Source of the DNA: an uncultured Planococcus sp.
GTDB taxonomy: Bacteria; Bacillota; Bacilli; Bacillales_A; Planococcaceae
Direction: 5' to 3'
NCBI GenBank assembly: GCA_947502505.1
Contig: CANNAE010000006.1
Location: 124,001-188,000 of the forward strand
Length of the DNA: 64,000 nt
The translations under genes were made by a program, and so were the position numbers. Each line of letters starts with the position of its first letter. Position 1 is the first letter of the stretch. Positions 35,052-43,565 of this stretch are shown in pieces. The notes under the pieces are model-generated. The model was not told the DNA's origin and did no database searches. It saw nothing but the letters and a program-made list of their open reading frames with translations.

Positions 35052-35071
35052 ATAAGGCTCCTCCTTTCAGC

Positions 35072-35097
35072 AAAAAGCCCGGACCGGAGTCCAGGCT
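35072..35097 (-). terminator. intrinsic terminator after msrB
   Basis: AGCCTGGAC and GTCCGGGCT (minus strand; one G-T pair) form a 9-bp stem followed by TTTTT, six bases after the msrB stop. Confidence 0.8.
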
Positions 35098-35102
35098 GGA
35101 TA

Positions 35103-35528
35103 TTATTCGAATAGCTGCACATACTCGCTATAGCCTTGCTGTTCCAATTGATCTTTCGGAACAAAGCGCAAAGCCGCCGAGTTGATGCAATAGCGCAAGC
35201 CGCCAAGTTCAGACGGCCCGTCTGGGAACAAATGCCCGAGGTGCGAATCTGCAGAAGCAGAACGCACTTCCGTCCGTCTCATGCCATGGCTCGTATCGAA
35301 GCTTTCCTTGACTTCTTCGCCTTCGATCGGCTTGGCAAAGCTCGGCCAGCCGCAATGGGCGTCGAATTTATCTTTCGAGCTGAACAAGGGTTTGCCCGAC
35401 ACGATATCGACATAGATGCCTTCTTCGAAATGCTGGTCGAACTCACCTTGGAATGGCGGTTCTGTGCCGTTCTCCTGCGTGACGTGGTATTGCATTGGCG
35501 TCAATTTCGTTTTCAACTCGTCTTTCAT
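35103..35528 (-). CDS. msrB: peptide methionine-R-sulfoxide reductase B
   Basis: Reduces the R-epimer of methionine sulfoxide, complementing MsrA. The 141-residue protein has the [11 protein letters not shown] block and the catalytic Cys in [15 protein letters not shown]; the two CxxC zinc motifs of zinc-type MsrB are absent, as in other Bacillus-type enzymes. The resolving Cys is probably in the HCGWPSF region. ATG 35528 overlaps the stop of the upstream msrA (ATGA) and follows GGGGGGAATC, so the two are cotranslated. Confidence 0.94.
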   Translation of the reverse strand: MKDELKTKLTPMQYHVTQENGTEPPFQGEFDQHFEEGIYVDIVSGKPLFSSKDKFDAHCGWPSFAKPIEGEEVKESFDTSHGMRRTEVRSASADSHLGHLFPDGPSELGGLRYCINSAALRFVPKDQLEQQGYSEYVQLFE

Positions 35529-36055
35529 TTCGATTCCCCCCAATGGTTTTGGATAAATGCTTTGCGGCCGGATCCTGTCGCATAGCGGTTGTAATGTGTT
35601 GGGTTTTTCTGGTAATAATCTTGGTGATAGGTTTCAGCCGGATAGAATTCCTTCGCTTCCAGGATATCTGTCGCGATCGGCTTATTGAACTTGCCGGATT
35701 GCTCCAATTGCTGCTTGGACTGTTCGGCAGCGATCCGTTGTTCTTCTGTATGATAGTAAATCGCGGTTTTATAAGAATCCCCGCGGTCGAAAAACTGGCC
35801 GCCGGCATCGGTCGGGTCGATCTGGGACCAATACACTTCAAGCAGCTGTTCGTAAGGATAAATCTCAGGCTGGAACGTAATTTCAACAGCTTCCCGGTGG
35901 CCGGTCACGTTCGTGCACACTTGTTCATATGTCGGGTTCGGCAAATCGCCGCCTGTATAGCCGCTGACGACTGCTTCGATGCCGTCGAGTGTGTCGAAAG
36001 GCTGCACCATGCACCAAAAGCAGCCGCCGGCAAATGTCGCTTTTTCTGTCTTCAT
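35525..36055 (-). CDS. msrA: peptide methionine-S-sulfoxide reductase A (copy 2)
   Basis: Second MsrA of the window, 176 residues, with the GCFWC active site near residue 11, VSGYTGG and [16 protein letters not shown]. It carries an extra Cys in [18 protein letters not shown] that the copy at 10380 lacks. ATG 36055 follows GGAGGGGTAAG. It overlaps msrB by four bases and follows ypmS by 16, the order found in B. subtilis ypmS-msrA-msrB, so this is the ancestral-position copy. Confidence 0.95.
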   Translation of the reverse strand: MKTEKATFAGGCFWCMVQPFDTLDGIEAVVSGYTGGDLPNPTYEQVCTNVTGHREAVEITFQPEIYPYEQLLEVYWSQIDPTDAGGQFFDRGDSYKTAIYYHTEEQRIAAEQSKQQLEQSGKFNKPIATDILEAKEFYPAETYHQDYYQKNPTHYNRYATGSGRKAFIQNHWGESK

Positions 36056-36071
36056 CTTACCCCTCCTCATA

Positions 36072-36647
36072 TTATGGCTGAATCGTTACCAAAAGACGGA
36101 TGTCGTCTTCTTCCAAGTCGAACGATGTCGCTCTTACTGAAACGCCGCCGTTAATGGGAATATCCGTCAGACTCAATAAAACTTCCTCGTCTTTCGGCAT
36201 CACTTCCATAAATTCTGGAAGATCTACAGAGTCTCGAAGTAATTTTAACGCTGACTCCGGTGGGATGTCGAGCTGTCCGACTTCGACCGAGCGCTGTTCC
36301 AACAGCAAATTGCCATCAGGCAGCACGACCGGGTCGAACGTCAACAAGATCGGCAAGGTTACGCCGAATACCGTCAGTTCGGTCGACAGGCTGACATTGT
36401 CGGTCACCGAGAGCCTGAGGGGGATCGGCTGCCCTTCCATTGCATCGGCGATATAGGTGTTCGCGATGCCTTCGAAATCGGATTTGGTCGTATTGACCAC
36501 GACCGTATTGCCTTCAGGCGGCGGGCTGCTTTCTGCCTGGTAGCTTTTATAATCATCAGATGGTGTTGTCATGAACAGAAATAATCCTATGACGGCAATT
36601 AAGTTCAACACCACAAGCGCGAAAAAGGCAAAACGCCATTTTTTCAT
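36072..36647 (-). CDS. ypmS: YpmS family (DUF2140) anchored protein
   Basis: A 191-residue protein with an N-terminal membrane segment ([20 protein letters not shown]) and an extracellular DUF2140 domain containing [18 protein letters not shown] and [16 protein letters not shown]. Function unknown; it always travels with ypmR. ATG 36647 follows AATAGGAGGTGG. It is 11 bases downstream of ypmR. Confidence 0.85.
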   Translation of the reverse strand: MKKWRFAFFALVVLNLIAVIGLFLFMTTPSDDYKSYQAESSPPPEGNTVVVNTTKSDFEGIANTYIADAMEGQPIPLRLSVTDNVSLSTELTVFGVTLPILLTFDPVVLPDGNLLLEQRSVEVGQLDIPPESALKLLRDSVDLPEFMEVMPKDEEVLLSLTDIPINGGVSVRATSFDLEEDDIRLLVTIQP

Positions 36648-36658
36648 CTTTCCACCTC

Positions 36659-37456
36659 CTATTCTTGGAAGCTGATTCCGCACTGCCCCATCCTGTCCGA
36701 TACCCTCTCTGCCATCAGGTCATAGCCTTTGCTGTTCGGATGGAAAAAATCGGTATGATACACGAGGTTCTCATTGCCAACGAATAAATCGCTGACGGGC
36801 ACAAAGCATGCATGCGGGTCGCCTTCGATTGTTTCTTGCATGACTCCATTATAGGAGTCGATAATCTCGTCGAACTCTTTCACTTCATCCGTAACCAAGG
36901 AAAACGGGTTGTAAAGCCCGATGACGATGAGCGGCGCGGATGGGTTCAACGAGCGGATAGATGCATAGATGGTCTCGAAGCGATTTTGGTAAAAAATCAG
37001 CTCTTCGCTGAAGGCTTCGATATTCAATGAAAACAAATCGCGTTTGACGATGCGCATGACATCGTTGCCGCCGATGGTCATGAAGATATAATCGGAAGCG
37101 AGGAGCGGCCCGGACAGCTTGCCTTGCTGGAACAGCGCCAATAATTGGTCGCTTCTCCTGCCGCGTTTTGCCGTGTTTTCCAAGGCAATGCCTTCTACCC
37201 CAGGCCATTCCGCCATTTCAAGCGCCAGGCGCCCGGCATAGCCCCCCCGATTTTCCGTATCGCCCACGCCTTGGGACAAAGAATCGCCAAGGGCAGTGAT
37301 AATGACGGTCTGCGGGATGAAGTTCGGCGGGACCGTATAAGGCGCGACTTCTACCGGCAATCGCGGCGCCGCTTCTTCTTTGCCGAAGTTGAACGTCGAA
37401 GCGCATCCCGCAAGCACGATCGATAAGGCGATGACAATATACAGGATGCGTTTCAC
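36659..37456 (-). CDS. ypmR: SGNH/GDSL hydrolase lipoprotein (YpmR)
   Basis: A secreted lipoprotein with lipobox VLAGC at residues 14-18. The SGNH motifs are intact: block I ALGDSLSQGVGD (catalytic Ser), block III IGGNDVM, and block V HTDFFHPNSKGY (Asp and His). Such enzymes act as esterases, acyltransferases or peptidoglycan/teichoic acid deacylases; the substrate is unknown. Start is GTG 37456 after AAGGAGAG. It is cotranscribed with ypmS and lies 29 bases after the DegV gene. Confidence 0.88.
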   Translation of the reverse strand: MKRILYIVIALSIVLAGCASTFNFGKEEAAPRLPVEVAPYTVPPNFIPQTVIITALGDSLSQGVGDTENRGGYAGRLALEMAEWPGVEGIALENTAKRGRRSDQLLALFQQGKLSGPLLASDYIFMTIGGNDVMRIVKRDLFSLNIEAFSEELIFYQNRFETIYASIRSLNPSAPLIVIGLYNPFSLVTDEVKEFDEIIDSYNGVMQETIEGDPHACFVPVSDLFVGNENLVYHTDFFHPNSKGYDLMAERVSDRMGQCGISFQE

Positions 37457-37485
37457 GTCCGTCTCTCCTTCGTGAACATTTTCGT

Positions 37486-38325
37486 TTACCCGGTGTAATA
37501 CATGAAACCGATGGCGCCGATTCCGGTATGTGTGGAAATGACCGGAGTTGTAAAATCATAACGGATGTCTGTAAATCCGGTTTCCTTGATTTTTTCGCGC
37601 AGCGGCTCAGCCATCGCTTGGCCGTTCGCCTGGGCAATGCCGACCCCTTTGACCACTTTGCCTTTCGTGCGTTCGGCAAAATCCTTCACCAAATAATCCA
37701 CGACTTGCTTATGGCTGCGCATTTTTGCGACAGGCGTGTATTCCCCGTCATCAAGCGAGGCGATCGGCTTGATCTTCAGGAACGAGCCGATCATCGCACG
37801 GCCTTTGCCGATGCGCCCGCCTTTAACCAAATTATCGAGCGTATCGACGACGACATACAGTTTCGTGTTGCGGCGCACGTCTTCAACGCGCTCGACGATT
37901 TCCTCCAGCGATTTGCCGTCCATCGCCATTTGGGCGGCTTCAAACACTTGGAACGTCAAGGCATGGGAAATGTAGCGGGAATCAATGACGGTGACATCGC
38001 TGTCCGTCAGTTCAGCCGCCGTGCGCGCCGATTCCACAGTGCCGCTCATGCCGCCGGTCATATGGATGGAAATGATTTGGCTTCCGTCCTTGCCGAGCTC
38101 GTCATACAGTTCTTTGAAAACGCCCGGAGCTGGCTGGGAACTCTTCGGGAATTCATCGGATTCTTTCATGAGTTTCAAGAAAGCTTCCGGCTCCAAATCG
38201 ACGCGGTCCAGATACGTGTTGCCACCGATCTGGATCGACAACGGGACAACGTGAAGCCCGTATGCTGCTATTTCTTCTGCCTTTAAATCAGCAGTCGAAT
38301 CCGTTACAATGTGAATTTTCGACAT
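37486..38325 (-). CDS. DegV family fatty-acid-binding protein
   Basis: A 279-residue DegV-fold protein that binds fatty acids, as FakB subunits do for the kinase FakA to phosphorylate exogenous fatty acids. It begins MSKIHIVTDSTADL with the conserved TDST motif, contains HMTGGMSGTVESAR and GGRIGKGRAMIG, and ends THTGIGAIGFMYY with the conserved His-Thr-Gly. It lies in one run with the acyltransferase plsC (41 bases), consistent with a lipid role. Confidence 0.9.
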   Translation of the reverse strand: MSKIHIVTDSTADLKAEEIAAYGLHVVPLSIQIGGNTYLDRVDLEPEAFLKLMKESDEFPKSSQPAPGVFKELYDELGKDGSQIISIHMTGGMSGTVESARTAAELTDSDVTVIDSRYISHALTFQVFEAAQMAMDGKSLEEIVERVEDVRRNTKLYVVVDTLDNLVKGGRIGKGRAMIGSFLKIKPIASLDDGEYTPVAKMRSHKQVVDYLVKDFAERTKGKVVKGVGIAQANGQAMAEPLREKIKETGFTDIRYDFTTPVISTHTGIGAIGFMYYTG

Positions 38326-38366
38326 TCGATCACTTCCATTTCATCTGCTTATAGGGTAAGGATGGG

Positions 38367-39104
38367 TCATGCTTTTTTCACTGCTTGCTGGACTTCAGCC
38401 AGCGCTTGTTCGATGCGGCCTTTCACTACTTGCGCCGCTTTCACGCCCGCAGCGTCCAATTGTTCCGGCGTAAACGGCTCCAGTACTTGGACCGTCACGC
38501 GGGCAGGGCGAATCTGGTTATTATTGTCTTCCATAATGCGGGATGTGCCTTCAATCGCGATCGGCACCACTGGCACGGCCGCTTCTTTGGCGATACGCAT
38601 AAAGCCGGCTTTGAAGTCTTTAAGCCCCTGGCCTTTGCTTCTGGTGCCTTCCGGGAAAATCAGGATGGAATGGCCCTCCCGCAATTTCTCGATCGTATCG
38701 GTGACGGACTTGAAAGCACTGCGGCGGTCAGTCCGGTCGAGGAATACGCAATTCATCTCTTCCATATAAGTCGGGATGATCGGAAACTTCTTCACTTCCT
38801 CCTTGGAAATAAAGCCGAACGGTTTCGGGATGGATGACAATAATACCGGAATGTCAAAATTGCCTTCGTGATTGCTGACAAACAAGACCGGCCCTTCCGG
38901 CAAAAGCTCGAGCCCGCTTACCTCGACCTGGCTGCCGGTGCGCTTCATGATGCCTGACGCCCATTTTTGAGGCTCGCTATGGATGAGCCGGCTGTATTCC
39001 TGTTGGCCCATGCCTGCCTTACGCTTCTTGAATTTCGCCAAATTGGCGGCGGCTACCGGCAAATAGCCGAATAAGTAGGAAAAAGTTCTGGCCGACTTAA
39101 TCAC
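38367..39104 (-). CDS. plsC: 1-acyl-sn-glycerol-3-phosphate acyltransferase (YpkP-like)
   Basis: Acylates lysophosphatidic acid to phosphatidic acid at the membrane. The HX4D catalytic motif is SNHEGNFDIP, and the glycerol-phosphate-binding motif is FPEGTRSKGQG. GTG 39104 is chosen because AGGGGG lies eight bases upstream; an earlier ATG is 24 bases further up. The start lies within the end of dfrA (8-base overlap). Order thyA-dfrA-plsC is conserved with B. subtilis thyB-dfrA-ypkP. Confidence 0.9.
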   Translation of the reverse strand: MIKSARTFSYLFGYLPVAAANLAKFKKRKAGMGQQEYSRLIHSEPQKWASGIMKRTGSQVEVSGLELLPEGPVLFVSNHEGNFDIPVLLSSIPKPFGFISKEEVKKFPIIPTYMEEMNCVFLDRTDRRSAFKSVTDTIEKLREGHSILIFPEGTRSKGQGLKDFKAGFMRIAKEAAVPVVPIAIEGTSRIMEDNNNQIRPARVTVQVLEPFTPEQLDAAGVKAAQVVKGRIEQALAEVQQAVKKA

Positions 39105-39591
39105 GCGCCTGTCCCCCTGCACGCTCATACACCAAATAAGAATACGAGATGTCGCCTGAGTATTGGCGTTCAGACTCCGATACTAACTTCCATTCCCTTC
39201 CGTATTCAGGAAAAAACGTATCTCCCTCGAATGCTTGGTGAACCAATGTAATATAAAGCCTGTCTGCGATCTTCAAGGCTTCACGGAATATCTGCTCGCC
39301 GCCGATGACCATGACTTCCTCATGCTGCTCTCTTGCCAGCTCAATCGCATCACTCAGGTTATGGGTGATGTCCACGCCTTCTGCTGCATACTGCGAATTG
39401 CGCGTCACGACGACATTGCGCCGCTTTGGCAAAGGGCGGCCGATCGATTCAAATGTATTGCGTCCCATCACCATGCCTTTTCCGACGGTGTGTTTCTTGA
39501 AATAAGCCAAATCTCCCGGGATATGCCAAGGCAATTGATTGTCCTTGCCGATCACGTGATTTGGGTCATGCGCTACCATTAATGAAATCAT
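39097..39591 (-). CDS. dfrA: dihydrofolate reductase
   Basis: Regenerates tetrahydrofolate consumed by the adjacent thymidylate synthase. 164 residues with MISLMVAHDPNHVIGKDN, the substrate site LPWHIPGDLAYFK (the acidic residue is the Asp of PGDL), MGRNTFESIGRPLP and the NADPH-binding MVIGGEQIF. RBS AAGGAGG lies just upstream. It is 19 bases downstream of thyA. Confidence 0.96.
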   Translation of the reverse strand: MISLMVAHDPNHVIGKDNQLPWHIPGDLAYFKKHTVGKGMVMGRNTFESIGRPLPKRRNVVVTRNSQYAAEGVDITHNLSDAIELAREQHEEVMVIGGEQIFREALKIADRLYITLVHQAFEGDTFFPEYGREWKLVSESERQYSGDISYSYLVYERAGGQARD

Positions 39592-39610
39592 CGTTTCTCC
39601 TCCTTGGCTG

Positions 39611-40552
39611 TTAAACTGCTACAGGCGCTTTGATCCGCGGATGCGGGTCATAGCCTTCGATTTGTATGTCTTCCATTTCCATATCGAACATTGATTTGCC
39701 TTCTGTCAATTTCAAGGACGGCAAAGCTTTCGGTTCTCTGCCCAATTGCTCCTCTACCTGTTCTAGATGGTTGACATAGAGATGCGTATCGCCGGTCGTG
39801 TGGATAAATTCCCCGGGTTCGAGCCCGCATTCCTTGGCGACTAAATGCGTCAATAAGGCATAAGAGGCGATATTGAACGGCACGCCGAGAAAGACGTCTG
39901 CACTTCTTTGATACAGCTGGCATGATAATTTACCGTCTGCTACATAAAACTGGAACATGATATGGCAAGGCGGAAGCGCCATGTCATCGATAAATTCGGG
40001 ATTCCATGCCGTCACCAAATGGCGGCGTGAATCCGGGTTGTTCTTGATCGATTCGACAACATTTTTCAGCTGGTCGATCTGGCTGCCGTCAGTCGCTGCC
40101 CATGACCGCCATTGCTTGCCGTAAACCGGGCCGAGGTCTCCGTATTTTCCCGCAAACTCATCATCCGCCAGCACTTTTTCCTGGAACTGTGCCATTTGTG
40201 CTTTATATAGTTCCGCAAACTCCGGATCGCGCTGTGCCCGGCGGCCGAAATCACTCATGTCCGGCCCGTCGTATTCATCGCTTTCGACCCACTGGGCAAA
40301 CGCCCACTCGTCCCAGATGTGGTTATTATCCTTCAATAGAGTCTGGACGTTCGTATCGCCTTTGATGAACCATAAGAGTTCTGAGACGATCAGGCGGAAC
40401 GCCGTTTTCTTGGTGGTCATGAGCGGGAAGCCCTCCGCCAAGTCAAAACGCATCTGATGGCCAAATACGCTCAAGGTACCGGTTCCCGTGCGGTCTTCTT
40501 TCTTGGCTCCCTGATCCAGGATATGTTCACACAACGCTAAATATTGTTTCAT
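39611..40552 (-). CDS. thyA: thymidylate synthase, ThyA type
   Basis: Methylates dUMP to dTMP with 5,10-methylene-THF. 313 residues, with the N-terminal [19 protein letters not shown], the catalytic Cys in [13 protein letters not shown], the dUMP-phosphate-binding [13 protein letters not shown] and the DPHP C-terminal region. An insertion of about 50 residues after [14 protein letters not shown] marks the longer ThyA of Lactobacillus/Staphylococcus type. First gene of the thyA-dfrA-plsC run. Confidence 0.96.
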   Translation of the reverse strand: MKQYLALCEHILDQGAKKEDRTGTGTLSVFGHQMRFDLAEGFPLMTTKKTAFRLIVSELLWFIKGDTNVQTLLKDNNHIWDEWAFAQWVESDEYDGPDMSDFGRRAQRDPEFAELYKAQMAQFQEKVLADDEFAGKYGDLGPVYGKQWRSWAATDGSQIDQLKNVVESIKNNPDSRRHLVTAWNPEFIDDMALPPCHIMFQFYVADGKLSCQLYQRSADVFLGVPFNIASYALLTHLVAKECGLEPGEFIHTTGDTHLYVNHLEQVEEQLGREPKALPSLKLTEGKSMFDMEMEDIQIEGYDPHPRIKAPVAV

Positions 40553-40647
40553 GCAATTCCCTCCATTATTAGTAACATCATAACAAAAACAACTCGTATA
40601 AGAAAAACTTTAAGAATACCATATGTCCAGAAGCAAGTGGGCGCATT

Positions 40648-40676
40648 AAAAAAAACCGTTATAGTGATAACGGTTT
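40648..40676 (-). terminator. intrinsic terminator after ypjP
   Basis: A 10-bp perfect stem (40653-40662 with 40667-40676) with a 4-base loop is followed on the minus strand by a long T run; it overlaps the ypjP stop and separates ypjP from thyA. Confidence 0.9.
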
Positions 40677-41269
40677 CAGGAAAGCCATTTAGGCGGGGTG
40701 TTTTTGGACCAGTAGATATCCCCGATGCTGATGTGTCTCTGGTACTCGTCGCTTGCCAAATGGTAATGGAAATTGAACGAATAGCCTTCGAGCGGTTTTT
40801 TCTCTGTGCGCACATGGAAGCGGATTTCATCTTGCCCGCTATCTTTGTCGTAAACATGGAAAATTTTCTCGGCATGGTCGCCGGATGGTTTTCCGGAAAT
40901 CGTCAAATTACGCAATCTGTCTTTGTCATATGCGGCCAGTTCCGTGTCGATAACGTCCTGGATCGTCGGCAAAATGCGCGTGCGGAATTCCGAATCAATC
41001 ACTGGCCCGATGCGCGAGCCGAATTTTATGTAAGACTGCTCTTCAGCGGCTTGGCGGAAATCGGCTAAAATCGAATCCGTCGTTACATAATATTCTTCTG
41101 GGTCAATCCATTCAATTGTGTACTGTTTTGTATCGCCTTGGCTTGCGTGTGATTTTGGCTCTCCTTTTTCATCGAGTAAGGATTCCCAAATCATATGATT
41201 CGGTGTAATTGCGCCCAGTGTCAGGACCGCTACTACGACCATCAAGGATTTTTGCCACCAGTTTTTCAC
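40676..41269 (-). CDS. ypjP: YpjP family protein
   Basis: A 197-residue protein with an N-terminal hydrophobic segment (WQKSLMVVVAVLTLGAI) acting as a signal or anchor and an extracytoplasmic domain with YDKDRLRNLTISGKPSGDHAEK and FNFHYHLASDEYQRHISIGDIYW, resembling YpjP of B. subtilis; function unknown. GTG 41269 is preferred because AAGGTG is six bases upstream; ATG 41275 is an alternative. Its position upstream of thyA is conserved, but here a strong terminator separates them. Confidence 0.82.
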   Translation of the reverse strand: MKNWWQKSLMVVVAVLTLGAITPNHMIWESLLDEKGEPKSHASQGDTKQYTIEWIDPEEYYVTTDSILADFRQAAEEQSYIKFGSRIGPVIDSEFRTRILPTIQDVIDTELAAYDKDRLRNLTISGKPSGDHAEKIFHVYDKDSGQDEIRFHVRTEKKPLEGYSFNFHYHLASDEYQRHISIGDIYWSKNTPPKWLS

Positions 41270-41414
41270 ATTCATCACCTTCAATTTTGAACATTTTGTC
41301 AAGCTTACTATTGTAATAAACGATTTTTGTGTGGAAAGGTTTCATCTTCTTCCAATTCATTGTACAATAAAGCCAGTAAGTACGCCTTGTTTTTTTCAAA
41401 AAGGAGGAATTTTC

Positions 41415-41492
41415 ATGGACGCGTCATTATTGATTGGATTGGGTCTATTGTTTATGCTTGTGTATTTGACTTCACTATCCATTACAGACTAA
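41415..41492 (+). CDS. 25-residue single-span membrane peptide
   Basis: A short frame, MDASLLIGLGLLFMLVYLTS then LSITD and stop, has an excellent ribosome binding site (AAGGAGGAATTTTC) and is followed at once by a strong terminator that overlaps the stop codon. Nearly the whole peptide is a single hydrophobic helix with acidic ends. A TACAAT-type -10 lies about 47 bases upstream. It is either a small regulatory membrane protein or a remnant; the intact signals favour a real gene. Convergent with the methyltransferase gene. Confidence 0.65.
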   Translation: MDASLLIGLGLLFMLVYLTSLSITD

Positions 41493-41520
41493 AAAAATCT
41501 CCCACTTTGGGAGATTTTTT
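41491..41520. terminator. terminator copy 1 flanking the decayed repeat element
   Basis: An AAAAAAATCTCCC / GGGAGATTTTTT hairpin follows the 25-residue gene. It is nearly identical, apart from the loop and one extra A, to the hairpin at 41641-41671, with the element between them. Confidence 0.9.
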
Positions 41521-41640
41521 ATTTTGTCGGGAAAGGTGAGAAGGCGTATTTTCCGAAGCTTATTTAAACTTTGATTTTTGAATGCTGAAAAGAGAATCCT
41601 CGTCAAATTTATAAAGGATCATAGAGTTCTTAACACTCTA
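41521..41640 (-). mobile_element. decayed, internally deleted copy of the terminator-associated repeat element (inverted)
   Basis: Read on the minus strand, it starts TAGAGTGTTAAGAA and ends CCTTTCCCGACA, matching the two ends of the intact elements at 53154 and 54683. The plus-strand segment 41525-41561 (GTGAGAAGGCGTATTTTCCG in its middle) is almost identical to the complement of the intact elements' right part. The GC-rich central hairpin is missing, leaving 120 bases instead of about 240. It is flanked by two similar terminators. Confidence 0.75.
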
Positions 41641-41671
41641 AAAAAAATCTCCCGTATTGGGAGAATTTTTT
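41641..41671. terminator. terminator copy 2 flanking the decayed repeat element
   Basis: The stem TCTCCC/GGGAGA with A and T tracts serves the minus-strand methyltransferase gene, whose stop it overlaps. It is a slightly diverged duplicate of 41491-41520. Confidence 0.88.
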
Positions 41672-42452
41672 AGAGGCTCTTATTCATTTGTATGACGCCG
41701 AAATGGAATTTCGTATTTGGGCGCACACGACGCTTGAAGCCGAAAGCCTCAAAGTCAGTCGAGCGGAAATGTGCTTTCAAAACGACGCTTTTTCTTGCGA
41801 CGCGCTTTGCTTCCTCTACCCATTCCTCCGTTAATTGGCCATGGTCCGCATTGTTCCGGAGTGGCGCGAAGTTCGACGCTTCGGCAATCTGTTCCGTGAA
41901 CATCGGATCCATATAAACGACATCGAAGGAATCATCATCGAGCGCCTTCAAATAATCGACCGCATTTTGTGGGACAACTTGGATGCGCCTCATCGATTCG
42001 TGGAGCTTCGGCATGTCCTGATAATCTTTCAAGCCTTCGTGGATGACATGGGCGATGACCGGGTCGCTTTCACAGCCAACGACTCGTCCTGTTTCGCCAA
42101 CAACAAGCGAGGCGATAAGTGCATCACTCGCCATGCCAAGTGTACAATCGAGGAATGCGTCGCCTGCCTCAAGTCCTGAGACTTCAACGAGCGGATCGTT
42201 TTCTAGCGGCCGCTTCGAGCGGAATGCCGCCGAATTAGGATGAAAAAAGAACGGCTCGCTTTGTCCGACTGGATAAAGCTCGAGCCGTTCTTTTTTACAG
42301 ACGAGAATGTCCGCAGCTAGTTCTTCGTGCAGTTTGTAGATCGGCCGCTTATTGCGCTCGACTGTCTGCAGGCCAAGAAGCTGCGCCGTCTCTTGTGCAC
42401 AGCGCTTGGTCGCATCCGTCGGCCGGTAAGCGGTCGTGACAATTGTCTTCAC
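41670..42452 (-). CDS. class I SAM-dependent methyltransferase, RsmJ-like (YpiP type)
   Basis: A 260-residue protein with an N-terminal domain and a Rossmann methyltransferase core: SAM motif I FLDCTLGMASDAL, acidic motif VVGCESDPVIAHV, and the catalytic loop DVVYMDPMFTEQ (DPMF in place of NPPY/DPPF). The pattern resembles RsmJ, the 16S rRNA m2G1516 methyltransferase, but this assignment is tentative. GTG 42452 overlaps the stop of brxA in a GTGA junction, so translation is coupled to the bacilliredoxin gene. Confidence 0.78.
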   Translation of the reverse strand: MKTIVTTAYRPTDATKRCAQETAQLLGLQTVERNKRPIYKLHEELAADILVCKKERLELYPVGQSEPFFFHPNSAAFRSKRPLENDPLVEVSGLEAGDAFLDCTLGMASDALIASLVVGETGRVVGCESDPVIAHVIHEGLKDYQDMPKLHESMRRIQVVPQNAVDYLKALDDDSFDVVYMDPMFTEQIAEASNFAPLRNNADHGQLTEEWVEEAKRVARKSVVLKAHFRSTDFEAFGFKRRVRPNTKFHFGVIQMNKSL

Positions 42453-42883
42453 TGCGCTGCTTCCTCGATTGCTTGTTTCACCGCATCACGCACTTGTTCC
42501 ATCTCAAAGCCTTCAATTTCTTCGCGCGGAATGAAATGCGCAAGCTGGCCGTCTTTTACGACTGCGATTGAAGGAGATGATGGCGGCACTTCCTCGAAGA
42601 ACTGGCGCATTTGCGCTGTCGCTTCCTTGTCTTGTCCCGCAAATACCGTCACCAAATGATCCGGTTTGTGCTCAGCCAGTTCCACCGCTTCGCGTACGGC
42701 TGGGCGTGCAAGCCCTGCGGCACATCCGCAGATCGAGTTAATGATCACGAGACTCACGCCTTGTGAGTTGCTCATATGTTCGTTGACGTCTTCTGCCGTC
42801 GTTAGCTCCGTAAATCCGGATTCTGTCAGTTCTTTGCGCATTGGGACGACAATGCCTTTCATGTACTCATCGTATGCGTTCAT
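42449..42883 (-). CDS. brxA: bacilliredoxin, BrxA/BrxB (YphP) family
   Basis: Removes bacillithiol from S-bacillithiolated proteins. The thioredoxin-like 144-residue protein carries the characteristic CGC active site in INSICGCAAGLARPA near residues 52-54 and the family signature VVPMRKELTESGFTELTT. BrxA rather than BrxB is chosen from the gene neighbourhood (yp region) and is uncertain. AGGGAG precedes the ATG. Confidence 0.9.
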   Translation of the reverse strand: MNAYDEYMKGIVVPMRKELTESGFTELTTAEDVNEHMSNSQGVSLVIINSICGCAAGLARPAVREAVELAEHKPDHLVTVFAGQDKEATAQMRQFFEEVPPSSPSIAVVKDGQLAHFIPREEIEGFEMEQVRDAVKQAIEEAAQ

Positions 42884-43191
42884 ATATCTCCCTGCTTTCT
42901 TTAATAAATTTATAGCGAGTTTATTGTACCTCTACTCTTTTTATTCTAACTTAGTTTGCATTTAATTTCATTGATTCGGATGCGTTGTCTTCCTTCGAAG
43001 CTTATAGCACTTTACCTTATAAGTGCAATAAGCTGTTTCCGATTTTCTATTAGGAATTTAAATAGTCATTACAGACTGGCATATACTGAATAATTCTCAA
43101 AATCCGAGCGATTTCCCCTTTAATCCTGATAATAAAAAAGTCGGCCGCCTGTGAATTGCACAAGCGGCCGACTCTTTTTCGTAGTTACCTT
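42884..43191. other. intergenic region upstream of brxA with an unexplained hairpin
   Basis: This AT-rich 308-base gap has no convincing gene. It holds an imperfect hairpin at 42999-43034 (AGCTTATAGCACTT with AAGTGCAATAAGCT, one mismatch, 8-base loop) with no T tract, and the terminator of the next gene at 43136-43179. A TACAAT box on the minus strand near 42920-42930 could be the brxA promoter, with a poor -35. Confidence 0.5.
43136..43179 (-). terminator. intrinsic terminator with a large loop
   Basis: AGTCGGCCGC (43139-43148) pairs with GCGGCCGACT (43164-43173); the loop contains a second small inverted repeat. T tracts lie on both sides. It follows the 100-residue minus-strand gene. Confidence 0.85.
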
Positions 43192-43494
43192 TTATTTGTC
43201 CTTATATTGCCCATTGATATACGACAGCATATCCCCGAAACTATCGTAATGGAACCAGTCATAGCGCATTTTCTGGTCCACTTCGCCTTCGTCGTCGATA
43301 TGCATGGAATTGGCGCTCAGCTGCAGGATCTCCGTATCTTCCACATCTGTCGGTTCTTCTTCGAAAGCATGGTCGGCGAATTTTTTCTTCACCGACTCAT
43401 AAAACCTGTCGCGCTCTTCTTCTTTTTCGAATTCCCACGATTCGTATTTGCCTCGGCAAAGGACTTCTATTGAATATACTTGTTTTTCAGCCAT
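43192..43494 (-). CDS. hypothetical acidic protein (100 aa)
   Basis: Begins MAEKQVYSIEVLCRGKYESW, is rich in Glu, Asp and Lys, and ends DWFHYDSFGDMLSYINGQYK. No membrane segment or known motif. A strong ribosome binding site (TTGGAGGAGAG) precedes the ATG. It is 71 bases downstream of cvfC with no terminator between, so may be the last gene of that operon. I do not recognise the family. Confidence 0.7.
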   Translation of the reverse strand: MAEKQVYSIEVLCRGKYESWEFEKEEERDRFYESVKKKFADHAFEEEPTDVEDTEILQLSANSMHIDDEGEVDQKMRYDWFHYDSFGDMLSYINGQYKDK

Positions 43495-43565
43495 GTTCTC
43501 TCTCCTCCAAGTAAAGCGTCGTATTGCTCTTTACCTCAAGGAAGCAGGCGAGAAACATTTGTTTC

